Shown piece after piece: positions 16,041-25,979 of a stretch of 27,745 nucleotides of DNA (within the stretch, counting starts at the first letter, position 1; every line of letters begins with the position of its first letter). A model generated the notes under the pieces. The model searched no databases and was not told where the DNA came from. It saw only the letters and a program-made list of their open reading frames with translations. Source of the stretch: Candidatus Segatella caccae. GTDB lineage: Bacteria; Bacteroidota; Bacteroidia; Bacteroidales; Bacteroidaceae. The stretch covers positions 1 through 27,745 of the forward strand of contig USOQ01000035.1 in assembly GCA_900556395.1 (NCBI GenBank), given 5' to 3'. The position numbers and the translations under genes were made by a program.

Positions 16041-17075
16041 TCATTTCAGTAATGGCGCAAAGGCCTGAATAGCTTTTTGAGCTATCTGCACGGCTTCGGA
16101 AAGGCTACAAAACAGCTTGCCACCTGAGGCATTGAGATGCCCGCCACCATGGAAGAACTGCTCTGCCATCTTGTTACAGGGGAAGTCGTCGACAGAGCGA
16201 AGGCTCACCAATATCAGGTTGTCGCGCTCGGTATCTTCGCGCAAGGAAATGGACAACTTGTGCCCCTTGATGCGAAGAGGTTCGTTGACAAGACCTTCGA
16301 GGTCGCCCTTGATGAAATGAAAACGCTTCATGTCTCGGCGTGTCACACTGTAATAAGAGGCATGCAACCCATCTACGACACAGAGGCGCTCATTCATGAG
16401 ATAGCCACGGAAGCGTATGGCAGAGAGGCTACTATTGTTGAAGACATTGCGATAGATCTTGTCTTTATCTATGCCCTTGGTGAGCAACTGACTGATTATG
16501 AAATAGATGGTGGGATCAGTGGAGTTGTAGGTGAAGCCGCCAGTGTCGGTCATCATTCCGCAATACACACATGCAGCCCACTTGCGATCCATCAGTTCGA
16601 AACCACCCAGCTGCCAGACGATGCGGAACACCAACTCGCTGGCACTGCTCATATGTGGATGAGAAATCTGGAGATCGATATCCATACTGGGTGCCAGATG
16701 GTGGTCGATCATCACCTTGCGGGCACGGCAGCCTGTAAGCACACCCTGCATCTCGTCGAGACGGCCAGGTCCATTGAAATCGAGACAGAACACGAGGTCG
16801 GCTTCATCGAAGGCACGTGACACTTCATCGGGGTGCTTGTCGTAGCGCACGATGGTCTGCGAGTCGGGCAACCACTGCAAATAGTCGGGCATCATGTCGG
16901 GGATGCAAATCTGAGCTTGCTTACCCAAAGAGAGCAAATAGTTACGCCAGCCCAGCGATGAGCCTATGGCATCGCCATCAGGCGACTTGTGGCAACAGAT
17001 TACGATATGTGAAGAAGCCGCTATCATCTCTTGGAGGGTAGCGGCTTCTTGTGGAGTCAATATATTGATATCCAT
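16041..17075 (-). CDS. nrnA: DHH/DHHA1 phosphoesterase, NrnA-type oligoribonuclease / pAp phosphatase
   Basis: A cytoplasmic manganese-dependent phosphoesterase that degrades nano-RNA or short dinucleotides and may also dephosphorylate 3'-phosphoadenosine 5'-phosphate. The DHH domain shows HKSPDGDAIGSSLG (29-42), the Asp of CLDFNG (97-102), the DHH triad at 124-126 and MTDTGGF (175-181). The DHHA1 domain ends with GGGHLNASGG (310-319). The length of 344 fits NrnA. Cyclic-di-AMP phosphodiesterase activity (GdpP-like) is less likely because the membrane, PAS and GGDEF parts are missing, though stand-alone DHH enzymes acting on pApA exist. Its ATG directly abuts the stop of the upstream nucleotidyltransferase gene, so the two are co-transcribed. 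Confidence 0.9.
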   Translation of the reverse strand: MDINILTPQEAATLQEMIAASSHIVICCHKSPDGDAIGSSLGWRNYLLSLGKQAQICIPDMMPDYLQWLPDSQTIVRYDKHPDEVSRAFDEADLVFCLDFNGPGRLDEMQGVLTGCRARKVMIDHHLAPSMDIDLQISHPHMSSASELVFRIVWQLGGFELMDRKWAACVYCGMMTDTGGFTYNSTDPTIYFIISQLLTKGIDKDKIYRNVFNNSSLSAIRFRGYLMNERLCVVDGLHASYYSVTRRDMKRFHFIKGDLEGLVNEPLRIKGHKLSISLREDTERDNLILVSLRSVDDFPCNKMAEQFFHGGGHLNASGGKLFCSLSEAVQIAQKAIQAFAPLLK

Positions 17076-17987
17076 TTAGAAGAGTTTGTTGGGATAAACA
17101 CCTTCGTCTATCAAACTCTGTATTCTATCCACTACAGAAGGACGGTCGGCTGCATAGGTCACACCAAACCACTTGCTCGTGGTGTCGAGTACCTTGACAG
17201 TGGCAGTGCCATCGTTGATGAGCTTGTTGACCATCAATGGAATGAAAAACTCAGCCTTGAGGTTCTCCATATTCTTAGGATCGCTAAGGAACTCCTTGAA
17301 GTAGGCCTCGCTATACTCGAAATAGTCGGGAGTGAAGCCCCATACGTTCATAGAGACAGGTGTGTTGTCAGCGACAGCCACCCACTGACCTTCCTCGTCC
17401 TTGTAAGACACCTTGCCATCAACACGCATAATCTCGGTGCGCTCTACTACAGTGGTAAGGTTCTCTGCCGCATCCTTGGAGCAGATGCCACGAGCCACAG
17501 TACCATTCTCGCTCAGAGTGTTGCCTACACGGAAACCTACCATGGCATAGTTGTTCTTGCTACCCTCAGGAAGAGAGGAGAGGAACTTGCCTATTACCTT
17601 GAAACAATCGCGATTGTAGAAGTCATCGCAGTTGATAACACAGAATGGCTCCTTGATGATATCTTTAGCCATCAATACGGCATGGTTAGTACCCCATGGC
17701 TTCTCGCGGCCTTCGGGCATGGTGAATCCTTCGGGCAGCGCATCAAGCGACTGGAAGCAAAGTTCTGCAGGGATATGTCCCTCGTACTTTGCAAGAATCT
17801 TCTCACGGAACTGCTCTTCGAAATCCTTACGAATGACAAAGACAATCTTGCCGAATCCAGCCTGAATGGCATCATAAATACTGTAGTCCATAATGGTCTC
17901 ACCGTTGGGGCCCAGACCATCGAGCTGTTTCAAACCACCATAGCGGCTACCCATACCAGCCGCCAAGAGTAACAATGTAGGTTTCAT
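17076..17987 (-). CDS. Sugar-phosphate nucleotidyltransferase-like protein
   Basis: A GT-A fold NTP transferase that would join a nucleoside triphosphate to a sugar-1-phosphate or similar phosphorylated compound. The N-terminus has LLAAGMGSRYGGLKQ (7-21), the nucleotide-binding loop of this superfamily, and the metal-binding INCDDFY is at 118-124. A PWGTNHAVLMAKD segment (97-109) corresponds to the conserved G-T-A-x-A region, here with Asn-His instead. There is no left-handed beta-helix acetyltransferase domain, so it is not a bifunctional GlmU. The length of 303 fits single-domain family members common in Bacteroidota. A promoter lies just upstream and its TAA stop is immediately followed by the nrnA ATG. 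Neither substrate nor nucleotide can be assigned. Confidence 0.82.
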   Translation of the reverse strand: MKPTLLLLAAGMGSRYGGLKQLDGLGPNGETIMDYSIYDAIQAGFGKIVFVIRKDFEEQFREKILAKYEGHIPAELCFQSLDALPEGFTMPEGREKPWGTNHAVLMAKDIIKEPFCVINCDDFYNRDCFKVIGKFLSSLPEGSKNNYAMVGFRVGNTLSENGTVARGICSKDAAENLTTVVERTEIMRVDGKVSYKDEEGQWVAVADNTPVSMNVWGFTPDYFEYSEAYFKEFLSDPKNMENLKAEFFIPLMVNKLINDGTATVKVLDTTSKWFGVTYAADRPSVVDRIQSLIDEGVYPNKLF

Positions 17988-18028
17988 ATTCGCTTGTTTA
18001 ATTATTGATGTTCTTCTTAAACTTCTTG

Positions 18029-18061
18029 CAAAAGTAATAAAAAAAATGACAGCATCCCAAT
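18029..18061 (-). promoter_or_regulatory. Promoter of the nucleotidyltransferase-nrnA operon
   Basis: On the - strand TACTTTTG (18029-18036) is an exact TAnnTTTG -7 box. At 21-bp spacing attg (18058-18061) partly matches the -33 TTTG. It lies in the 101-bp gap after tamL, which has no visible terminator, so read-through from tamL is also possible. Confidence 0.6.
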
Positions 18062-18088
18062 TTTTACTACTTTTTTTGTGTATTTTAA

Positions 18089-20500
18089 TCAGAAAGGATA
18101 ACCCACGGTGAGATGCAGACTATGCGAGTTCTTGAAGGAGTCGATGTTATAGAATCCCTTCTTGCTGGTCTCGTAGGGCACATGGAGGCCTACGCCCCAA
18201 TCCACGCGGATGACAAACATGCCCATGTCGTAGCGAACACCCACACCCGTGCCTACAGCCATCTGCTTGAAGAACTTCCTAAACTTGAATTGTCCTTGCG
18301 GACTATGCTCTTCGCTGCGAAGGGTCCACACGTTACCGGCATCCAGGAATAAGGCTCCATACAGGTCGCCCCAGATACGAGGACGGTACTCGATGTTGGC
18401 AAGAAACTTGATGTCGCCCGTCTGGTCGATATAGGAATACTTGCCGCCTGTAGGTACAAACTGTCCTGGACCAATGCTACGCACATTGAAAGCACGCACA
18501 CTGTTGGCTCCTCCTATATAGAACTGCTCGTAGTAAGGTGCTTTCTCTGTATTGCCATAGCTCCACACCACTCCGGCATTGAGATGGCCTACCAGTGTGG
18601 AATGTTCTGCTATGCGCCAGTATTTCACAAAGTCGGTCTCCAACTTCAGGAACTGGGAATAGGGATTGCGAAACATCTGCTTGTCTTCATCATTCCACTT
18701 CTTGCCTGCACACAGATAACCTAACGACAGGATGTTACCAGCCTCGCTGATGGTAGTGGACCACACAATGGGGTGACGATATTTCACCGGACTGGTATAA
18801 GTATAGGTGTAGCTCATCTTGGGCACAAACTGATCGCGCATGGCTATCTGCAGGTAAGGGCTCTCAGAGATGGCCTCGTCGAAGGCGGCTGTACGACTGT
18901 TCATAAACTCATACGACAACACCAAGGGGCTGAACGAATGGCGATGCTTGGCAGAGGTAGCCCAGTCGTAAGTGAGTTCGCCCGACACCACATGACGACG
19001 GAAATAGCCTGCCCTGTTGAGGACATTCATCGAAGCCTTCACGGTGGTGGTGGGAACACCATAGAACTGCCGCGGAATATGGCCCTTGCGGAAACGGCGT
19101 TCGCGCTGCGCCATGGTGGTGAAGAGATTGAAAGGGGTGACGATGCGAGGGAACGAGAGGGCTACATCGGAGCCATACTCGTAGGAGTTGACATGATTGG
19201 AACTGGCGCCATTGCCCTTCTTCCCTGTCTGCCACTCATAAGAGCCATGCAGGTTGACATCCAGTTTCTCGCCTCCGCGGAAAGCATTGCGTTTGGTAAA
19301 ACCTACCACCAACTCGGGGCCTACTCGTCCTGTAGTCCTGCCCTTGACATTAGTCTCTATATAGAAGTCGTAAGGCTTGTCGAACACCAGGTCGAGTGTG
19401 GCATCCAAGGTGTCACACTGGGCTGTGGTATCACGGGGAGTAAACTGCAGACTGGTATAGCTGAAAAGCCCCATCGTCTGCAAATGCTGACGTGCCTTCT
19501 CTTCATTCTCTACCTTATAGAGCTGGCGAGGACGCAAATGGAGGTCGCGAAGCACTACACCTGCTCGGATGGGCATCTTCTTGCCTCGATAATAAATATT
19601 GAGGGTACGGCGGCAGAAGGAATCGGTGAGCTGCTCCATAAACTGCTTGCGAAAGTTGATGGTGATATTGCCTACATACCACTTGCGCGTGGCCTGCGAG
19701 TCAAGACTGTCGGCCATCACCATCTTCATGCTCGCCTTGCCTGGCACGATCAGGGTGTCGGCAAGATAGGAGGCATAACCATTCTGATAGAAATAATAGC
19801 CGTTGTTGCGAAACAAACGGGTGAGACGCTGGCGCTCACCTTCAAGGTGTGGCACATTGAATGGACTGCCCGAATGAACTAACGCCTCTTGTCGAGTGGA
19901 ATCTATCAGCATGGAGATGTCTGACGGGAAGTTGACATACCGCATCGTATCAATGGTCATCAGCGGACCCATAGATACATGATAGGCCAACTTGGCTTTC
20001 TTGGGATTTTTCTGAGTAAGTATCTCATAGTTTACCTTGCTATGGAAATAACCATACTTGGCAAGTTGGTTCTCTGCCACCTGCGCACGCAAGCGGGGAT
20101 TCACATTGCCCATCAACTTTGGACGTGAACCGAAAGCCTTGGTAATCCACTTGGCTATGGCACCATCCGACTGCGAGAAGGCATTCCACACCCATAGGCG
20201 CACGGGGAAGGGGGTGCGATAATAGCTGCTACCAAAAAGGGAGCCATTGGGAGCTGAAGCCAGCACCGACTCCATTTCCAAGATAGTGGAATCGGCATAT
20301 CCGCCTGGCTCGTAATCGGTATATTCTATTTTCTTCAGACCCGTAAAGAGTTGCTCGCCGTCAGCAAGGGCACTTGTGGAAGAGCAAGAGGTGCCTACGG
20401 CAATCAGCACTACGGCAACCAGCACCATAGTCAACAGGCGGAAGCTGCGAGGGTGATGTTTCTGAAAAGACATTCTTTTTATCTTCATTGGCTTTTTCAT
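18089..20500 (-). CDS. tamL: TamL: TamA/BamA-like outer-membrane beta-barrel lipoprotein
   Basis: An Omp85-superfamily outer-membrane protein that works with TamB in envelope assembly. The product starts with a basic segment and a hydrophobic stretch (about 20-38) ending in a lipobox-like VGTSC (Cys39), so it is probably a lipoprotein, which is the Bacteroidota variant called TamL. POTRA-like repeats occupy roughly residues 55-400. A C-terminal 16-strand Bac_surface_Ag barrel follows, with the conserved GGANSVRAFNVRSIGPG region (VRGF-type loop) and a final strand ending HLTVGYPF with terminal Phe. The length of 803 fits. The ATG overlaps the tamB stop (ATGA at 20497-20500), which supports this start over internal Met codons at residues 5 and 10 and indicates coupled translation. 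Confidence 0.9.
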   Translation of the reverse strand: MKKPMKIKRMSFQKHHPRSFRLLTMVLVAVVLIAVGTSCSSTSALADGEQLFTGLKKIEYTDYEPGGYADSTILEMESVLASAPNGSLFGSSYYRTPFPVRLWVWNAFSQSDGAIAKWITKAFGSRPKLMGNVNPRLRAQVAENQLAKYGYFHSKVNYEILTQKNPKKAKLAYHVSMGPLMTIDTMRYVNFPSDISMLIDSTRQEALVHSGSPFNVPHLEGERQRLTRLFRNNGYYFYQNGYASYLADTLIVPGKASMKMVMADSLDSQATRKWYVGNITINFRKQFMEQLTDSFCRRTLNIYYRGKKMPIRAGVVLRDLHLRPRQLYKVENEEKARQHLQTMGLFSYTSLQFTPRDTTAQCDTLDATLDLVFDKPYDFYIETNVKGRTTGRVGPELVVGFTKRNAFRGGEKLDVNLHGSYEWQTGKKGNGASSNHVNSYEYGSDVALSFPRIVTPFNLFTTMAQRERRFRKGHIPRQFYGVPTTTVKASMNVLNRAGYFRRHVVSGELTYDWATSAKHRHSFSPLVLSYEFMNSRTAAFDEAISESPYLQIAMRDQFVPKMSYTYTYTSPVKYRHPIVWSTTISEAGNILSLGYLCAGKKWNDEDKQMFRNPYSQFLKLETDFVKYWRIAEHSTLVGHLNAGVVWSYGNTEKAPYYEQFYIGGANSVRAFNVRSIGPGQFVPTGGKYSYIDQTGDIKFLANIEYRPRIWGDLYGALFLDAGNVWTLRSEEHSPQGQFKFRKFFKQMAVGTGVGVRYDMGMFVIRVDWGVGLHVPYETSKKGFYNIDSFKNSHSLHLTVGYPF

Positions 20501-23500
20501 TTTTGTGGAACAGTAGCAGGCGCTGCCTTCAAGGTGTCGGCAGGTGTTGCGGGCATGGTCGGCTTCTCTGTCTTAAAACGGAAAATATCACGGAAGCGCT
20601 GCAACTTTCTGCGCCACATGAAACCTACGCCATACTCGCCTATCTGACCTTCCAACCAGTCGTAGATGTTGTTGTTGTAAAAACCTCTGATATATTGACT
20701 GGCTCCATCGTTAAGACGATACTGTATCTCTACATTATTAAAGAAGGTGTCATTGTTGACGGCATTCTCCATCTCTGCTCCTGAAGAAACCTGCCCTCCT
20801 ACGCTGAAACTCAAACGATTGTTGAAGAAGCGCTTGGCAAACTTAAAGTTATAATCGGTATGCAATGCTCCTGCTGCATTGAGAGAGTTGTCTACCGTCA
20901 TGCCGATGTCAAGACCCATGGAACGCATGGCTGACCCTGCTATGTTGTTGATTTCGGAATTGAGGAACGAACTAAGGGCACTGTTCATAGAGAATAAGTT
21001 GGTGTTGCCATTGGCAAGATACATGCCCGAAGCCAGCATGGTGATGGCCACCTTGCCACGCTCGTCGATACTCATCGTGTTCAACTCGTCCTGGATGTTC
21101 ATATCCGAAGGTGCCGAAATGATAAACTGTATTCCTGGCTTACTCAGGGTTTGAGAGAGTTTCACGCCACACTCGAAATCCACAGACCTGCCTGTTCCCT
21201 GTCCTTCATTTACTGTCGACTTAATCTTCTCTGTGGCTGTAATATGAAGCGTGGGATTGAAAGGATCGCCTGTAAACTCGATGAAACTTCCGTCTTGTAT
21301 GGTAAAGGTCTTCAGTGGGATGATAGGCAAAGAGTATTTCATCTCGCCATTGCTCAATGTATACTTACCAGAAAGCTGCAGATTGTCCATAGGGTTGTAG
21401 GTCATACGCAAGTCGCCACCGCCCACAAGGTCGATGTAGTTGGACTTATCGGCATTGAGCGCACAAAGGATGTGGGCTGACTCGTCTATCGACATTCCCA
21501 ACAGCATATCGAAACCTTCGAGCTTAGGACGCACCACGGTTTCGTGCTTGCTATTGCTGAAGTCGGTAAACTTCACCAACTCGTCAAGCTGGGTGTCGGT
21601 GGTTAACTCAGACTCACGCAGGATATAGGTCATATCGGTGTTGCCCAAGACATCGAGTTTACCACGCAGCTTCAGGCTTGAGAGTTCTCCCTTCATGCTT
21701 CCTAAGAAGTTGATATAAGCCTTTCCATAAGCTTCTGAACGGGCATTCTCCTTGGCATCGACCAACAGGAAGTTTTGTGCTCGCATCTTGATGTCAAGCT
21801 TCATCTTGTCGAGGTTAGAAAAGTCTAAAGAACCCTGGATATTGAGAGGACTCTCGTTGTTGGCATACATCATGAAGTTCTCGAAGAGCAACTTGCTGCC
21901 AGCTATACGCACGGGGTCGTTGTCAAACCGCATGCGAAGTCCATAAGGCACACTCACCAAGTAGACTGAATCCATATATATCTCGCCGTCAACCTGGGGC
22001 TTACTCAATGAACCTTTAACGGTAAGACTTCCCTCACCACATCCCTCTAAACCTACCAGCTGATCGGGTACAAAACCATTGATAAAGTGAAGTGGTAACT
22101 TATCCATACCGATAGTGGCATCAAGATAGCCTTCACCCTCCGACTGGTAAGTTCCCTTGATGGTGGCTACTTCGTCATCATCATATTTCAGTATTCCGTC
22201 AACGGCATGGGTGCCATCACTCATTGGCATATAGACAAACTCGGTGCCTACATTGCCCATAGGACATTTCTCGTATACGAGATTGTCTACCGACAGGTTG
22301 GACGATACTGACAAAGCACCTTCAGTCTGAACAATATGAAAATCTCCATTCATGATGCCTGTGATGTCTGGCATATAGGGTATCACACTCAGCACTTTGT
22401 CCAAATCGAATTGGGTCATTCCGATTGTAATATCCTGCAGTGCATCTTCATTGTCATCATTGGAATAGATGCGTACACCCATACCCTTGCTGGCCTCGAG
22501 CTGCAACTTGGCAGACACGCGCATGTCGCGACCCAGCATGAGATAGTTGTCTGCATTGGCAGTAAACTTCTTATAGCCTAAGATGGGATGCGTATCAGTG
22601 AGGCTTACCTGGATGCCGTCCTCACGCATCATAGCTGCCAAACCGACGCGGACTCCCAACTTGCCGTTGGCATCATAGATGCGAGCCGCCACATTAGAAC
22701 CGGTCTCTGCTAATTCGCCATCCACCAACGCCTGGAATACATATTGTGGATTTCTCTTATTGTTTACGATTCTCGCTGTGTAGCGGATGGAGTCGCCAGT
22801 AGTCATAATCTTGGCACGGATAGTGTCCAACTGAACTCCTTGTGCTACCAACGAATCGATATGCAGATATCCATTCAGACCAGCGATGGGCGACGTGCGC
22901 AAATCCATATCCACTGACTTGAAGTGATATCCATTATACTCGATGAAGCGAGAGATGAAATTGTCTTTTCCTGTAGTGAGAGAGATACGACCTAAGGGGA
23001 ACTCGCGACGGATGGCCACCTGGTCAATGCGACGGTTCTTGAGCTGGCTCACCACCTCGTACTGCAACTTCTCCAGTCTTGCCAATAGGGGCTTATAACC
23101 ACCGTGGGTATCCATACGCAGATGGAAGTCGCCACAATCAATCACTGCATGCATCGTATCACGACGAGTCATCAAGTCGGCTACTACATCAACAGGACGA
23201 TATACTTTCTTTTCTGTCCTGATACCAATACTACCTATCTGGGCTTGCACGACATGACTCTCTTTCAGGTCGGACTTCAGATCTACCTGCCCACAAACGG
23301 TAGCTGTCATAGGTACACGGGTGAGTCCTAATTGGTAAAGATCGACATTTTTCACATCAGCGACGATCGTACCCTCTACATCCTTGCTACCGGTAAGTGC
23401 ATCGAGACTCACAAGGCCCTTAAGCAAAGGGTTGTTACTGTCGATATTGGCGTGTATCTTGCCTTGAGCTACATGGGCATCTGCCGTCAGATAACTGATA

Positions 23501-25236
23501 TGATATTTGCCATAATGCAATTGTGATACCTCTGCCTTCGCTGTCAAACGGGTACGACGGGAGAGGAAGTCTGTGCCCAAACCATGGGCTTCCAGATTTC
23601 CTGAAAAAGTATTAAGCTCTTGATGAGGTAAGAAATGATTTACTTGCAACTGATGCACCTTCAGTCGAGCCTGATAAGCTAACTGATTCATATCGATGCT
23701 GCCATCTTTCTTCATGCGGGTTTTCACCTTGGCATCCACACTGACACGTCCACGACCCTCTGTAAGAGTTAGCTTGGTGGCATATTGAGAACCGTCTACC
23801 TCGACATCGCCCTTCAGACTCATGCCATAGGGGATTCTCACTTCCTTCATCAAAGATGGATCGAGCATCGCTGTCACAAAACCTAAATGATAGGTACGAG
23901 CATTGAGATGAATGTTAGCCTTTAACTGCGACATATCGTGGAGATGGGCCAAACTGCCATCGGAGGACAGCTGGAAGGCTGTAGGCAAATGAAGCTGGAA
24001 GCCCGAATAACTCAGACTCTGCAGATTTCCCTTGACGGTGCCTGCTACCTCCATAGGATAATATGGCCAGTTCTGACGCATCTTAAGCGGCATATAGCCA
24101 CCTGCTAAAAGCATCAGATCGTCTCTGCCAATGCTGCCACGCACCATAGCTGTCAACTGGCCAGGAACACTATCGGCAAAGGCATTCAGATCCATATCAA
24201 CCATAGTCTGAAGGCTTGAGGAAGGGGTACGGAGATACAAGTCGGGCAACTGCAACTTCAAAGAGTCCATCACAAACCTGCCATACATCTGCTGAACGGA
24301 GAGACCACTGCGCTCTCTGAACTGCGCTTGACGAATTCTAACATCTATCTTCGAATCACAAAAATAGAAGGAATCTGCCTTCAAGGTCATGTCAGAAAGG
24401 GCTATGTGATTCAGGTCTACACCTTCTGCAGGACGCAGCACAGAGATGTCCTTACCAGCCAGCATTTCTGCCTGATAGTTGTCATAGGATACTCGCCCTT
24501 GACGCCAGTCGAGGGTGCGCACTTGATAAAGTCCTTTGAAAAGGTCGAGGTAGGTGCCACGAACTGTAGCATCACCCATATAAGCACTCACCTGGAGCGT
24601 ATCTCCAGGCATCCGAAGCGCTAAAGCTGTGTTCTTCAATTTGAATTTCTGGATGTTGACTTTCCAAAAATTCGTTGTTGGTGTCGTGTCGGGTGGTACG
24701 GTATCACTCAGTGCCACCATCAAGCGGCTGTCTGATAACAAAGCGTCATCCACATGGACATGCTCCTTGCCTAAGTCTATTCCGTGAGCTCGCAAGGATA
24801 GCAAACCTACGCTTCCCTTAATATGCGCCTCAGGAATCCAGTTGGTGGTGTTCAACTTCATTTGCTGGAAGTTTAACTCATCCACCATCACTTGCTGCTT
24901 GAATAGAGGGAGCAATTGTATGTCAACTACGATGCGCTCTATGTCGGCAACGGTATCTTTTCTGTTTCTAAGAGTTATGTCTTTACTATTTTTCAGCGAA
25001 TCTATAGGCTGTAATGCTCTTACACCCTCTACTCCTAACCGAAGGGGGAAGACCAACTCTACATGCTTTACGGTAACATCCATGCCTGTAGATGCGGAAG
25101 CATAGGCTGCTACTCGCTTTACTGCCCAGTTTTGCACGGGTGGCAAGTAGAGCAACAAAGCCAGCAAAGCTATCAGTAATATCGGTGTAAAAGCCAAAAC
25201 AATAGCCCATATTCCGCATTTTTTCTTTGTAGACAT
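20497..25236 (-). CDS. tamB: Translocation and assembly module protein TamB (AsmA-like, DUF490)
   Basis: A very long periplasm-spanning protein thought to form a hydrophobic groove carrying phospholipid or assisting outer-membrane protein assembly together with TamL. A single N-terminal transmembrane helix (about residues 10-31) anchors it in the inner membrane. It is followed by an AsmA-like start (YASASTGMDVTVKHVELVFP and onward) and about 1100 residues of repetitive beta-strand sequence, ending in the DUF490/TamB domain (about 1200-1550) with the KGSLSKP and FTGDPFNPTLHITATEKI style motifs. The last ~20 residues are Ala/Pro/Thr-rich. The length of 1579 is typical for Bacteroidota. It lies 57 bp after the pseudouridine synthase gene and overlaps tamL by 4 nt. 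No promoter box was seen just upstream. Confidence 0.92.
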   Translation of the reverse strand: MSTKKKCGIWAIVLAFTPILLIALLALLLYLPPVQNWAVKRVAAYASASTGMDVTVKHVELVFPLRLGVEGVRALQPIDSLKNSKDITLRNRKDTVADIERIVVDIQLLPLFKQQVMVDELNFQQMKLNTTNWIPEAHIKGSVGLLSLRAHGIDLGKEHVHVDDALLSDSRLMVALSDTVPPDTTPTTNFWKVNIQKFKLKNTALALRMPGDTLQVSAYMGDATVRGTYLDLFKGLYQVRTLDWRQGRVSYDNYQAEMLAGKDISVLRPAEGVDLNHIALSDMTLKADSFYFCDSKIDVRIRQAQFRERSGLSVQQMYGRFVMDSLKLQLPDLYLRTPSSSLQTMVDMDLNAFADSVPGQLTAMVRGSIGRDDLMLLAGGYMPLKMRQNWPYYPMEVAGTVKGNLQSLSYSGFQLHLPTAFQLSSDGSLAHLHDMSQLKANIHLNARTYHLGFVTAMLDPSLMKEVRIPYGMSLKGDVEVDGSQYATKLTLTEGRGRVSVDAKVKTRMKKDGSIDMNQLAYQARLKVHQLQVNHFLPHQELNTFSGNLEAHGLGTDFLSRRTRLTAKAEVSQLHYGKYHISYLTADAHVAQGKIHANIDSNNPLLKGLVSLDALTGSKDVEGTIVADVKNVDLYQLGLTRVPMTATVCGQVDLKSDLKESHVVQAQIGSIGIRTEKKVYRPVDVVADLMTRRDTMHAVIDCGDFHLRMDTHGGYKPLLARLEKLQYEVVSQLKNRRIDQVAIRREFPLGRISLTTGKDNFISRFIEYNGYHFKSVDMDLRTSPIAGLNGYLHIDSLVAQGVQLDTIRAKIMTTGDSIRYTARIVNNKRNPQYVFQALVDGELAETGSNVAARIYDANGKLGVRVGLAAMMREDGIQVSLTDTHPILGYKKFTANADNYLMLGRDMRVSAKLQLEASKGMGVRIYSNDDNEDALQDITIGMTQFDLDKVLSVIPYMPDITGIMNGDFHIVQTEGALSVSSNLSVDNLVYEKCPMGNVGTEFVYMPMSDGTHAVDGILKYDDDEVATIKGTYQSEGEGYLDATIGMDKLPLHFINGFVPDQLVGLEGCGEGSLTVKGSLSKPQVDGEIYMDSVYLVSVPYGLRMRFDNDPVRIAGSKLLFENFMMYANNESPLNIQGSLDFSNLDKMKLDIKMRAQNFLLVDAKENARSEAYGKAYINFLGSMKGELSSLKLRGKLDVLGNTDMTYILRESELTTDTQLDELVKFTDFSNSKHETVVRPKLEGFDMLLGMSIDESAHILCALNADKSNYIDLVGGGDLRMTYNPMDNLQLSGKYTLSNGEMKYSLPIIPLKTFTIQDGSFIEFTGDPFNPTLHITATEKIKSTVNEGQGTGRSVDFECGVKLSQTLSKPGIQFIISAPSDMNIQDELNTMSIDERGKVAITMLASGMYLANGNTNLFSMNSALSSFLNSEINNIAGSAMRSMGLDIGMTVDNSLNAAGALHTDYNFKFAKRFFNNRLSFSVGGQVSSGAEMENAVNNDTFFNNVEIQYRLNDGASQYIRGFYNNNIYDWLEGQIGEYGVGFMWRRKLQRFRDIFRFKTEKPTMPATPADTLKAAPATVPQK

Positions 25237-25293
25237 GAAACCTTCTTAAGAATATCGTAAAGCTAAAAATCTTATCTTCCTGTACTTTTTTTA

Positions 25294-25962
25294 TTATGGA
25301 GCTATCGCCTTCCAAAGATTGTCATCGGGCAAAGGAGCTTCCACCACAATGGTTTTCTTGGATACAGGATGAACAAACTCCACGCGATGCGACAGCAATG
25401 ATATACTCCCATCGGGATTGCTACGCTGTGCTCCATATTTCAAATCTCCCTTGATGGGACATCCCATCTTTGACAACTGGCATCTTATCTGATGATGACG
25501 CCCCGTCAACAAGTGAATTTCAAGCAATGAATAACGGTCTGTACGCCCCATGAGCTTATATCTGAGAATGGCTTTCTTTGAATTCTTCACCTCATGATCG
25601 TAAGCATAACTCTTGTTCTGCTTCTCGTTCCGAACAATCCAGTTCACAAGTTCACCCTCGTCATACGGAGGCGTATTCTTCACGATAGCCCAATATGTCT
25701 TATGCACTTCGCCGTCTCTGAACATATTGTTCAAACGACTCAATGCCTTGGACGTCTTGGCAAAGACCACAAGCCCTGATACAGGACGGTCAAGGCGATG
25801 TACCACCCCCAAGAACACATTTCCCGGTTTCTGATACTTCGCCTTGATATATTGCTTCACAGTCTCCGAGAGTGGCTCGTCGCCAGTCTTATCGCCTTGC
25901 ACGATTTCACCGCTTCTCTTGGAGACTATGATTATATGATTATCTTCGTATACTACTTGCAC
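25294..25962 (-). CDS. RluA-family RNA pseudouridine synthase
   Basis: Isomerises uridine to pseudouridine in rRNA or tRNA. The catalytic motif HRLDRPVSG is at residues 55-63 with the nucleophile Asp58. The family's N-terminal strand VYEDNHIIIVSKRSG and the later LLTGRHHQIRCQL block (RTHQIR-type motif) are also clear. The protein is 222 residues and lacks the N-terminal S4 domain found in RluC/RluD, so it resembles the short RluA/TruC-like group. The target site is unknown. It begins 17 bp after fabG and probably shares its transcript. The ATG at 25962 fits the usual N-terminus. Confidence 0.9.
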   Translation of the reverse strand: MQVVYEDNHIIIVSKRSGEIVQGDKTGDEPLSETVKQYIKAKYQKPGNVFLGVVHRLDRPVSGLVVFAKTSKALSRLNNMFRDGEVHKTYWAIVKNTPPYDEGELVNWIVRNEKQNKSYAYDHEVKNSKKAILRYKLMGRTDRYSLLEIHLLTGRHHQIRCQLSKMGCPIKGDLKYGAQRSNPDGSISLLSHRVEFVHPVSKKTIVVEAPLPDDNLWKAIAP

Positions 25963-25979
25963 GTTTATATTCAGATAGA

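Noticed and set aside
17031..17972. 313-codon open frame on the + strand opposite the nucleotidyltransferase gene
   Set aside because: It is antisense to a gene with clear NTP-transferase motifs and has no domain of its own.
18773..19882. 369-codon open frame on the + strand opposite tamL
   Set aside because: It is an antisense shadow of the tamL barrel and POTRA region, with no promoter, start context or recognisable domain.
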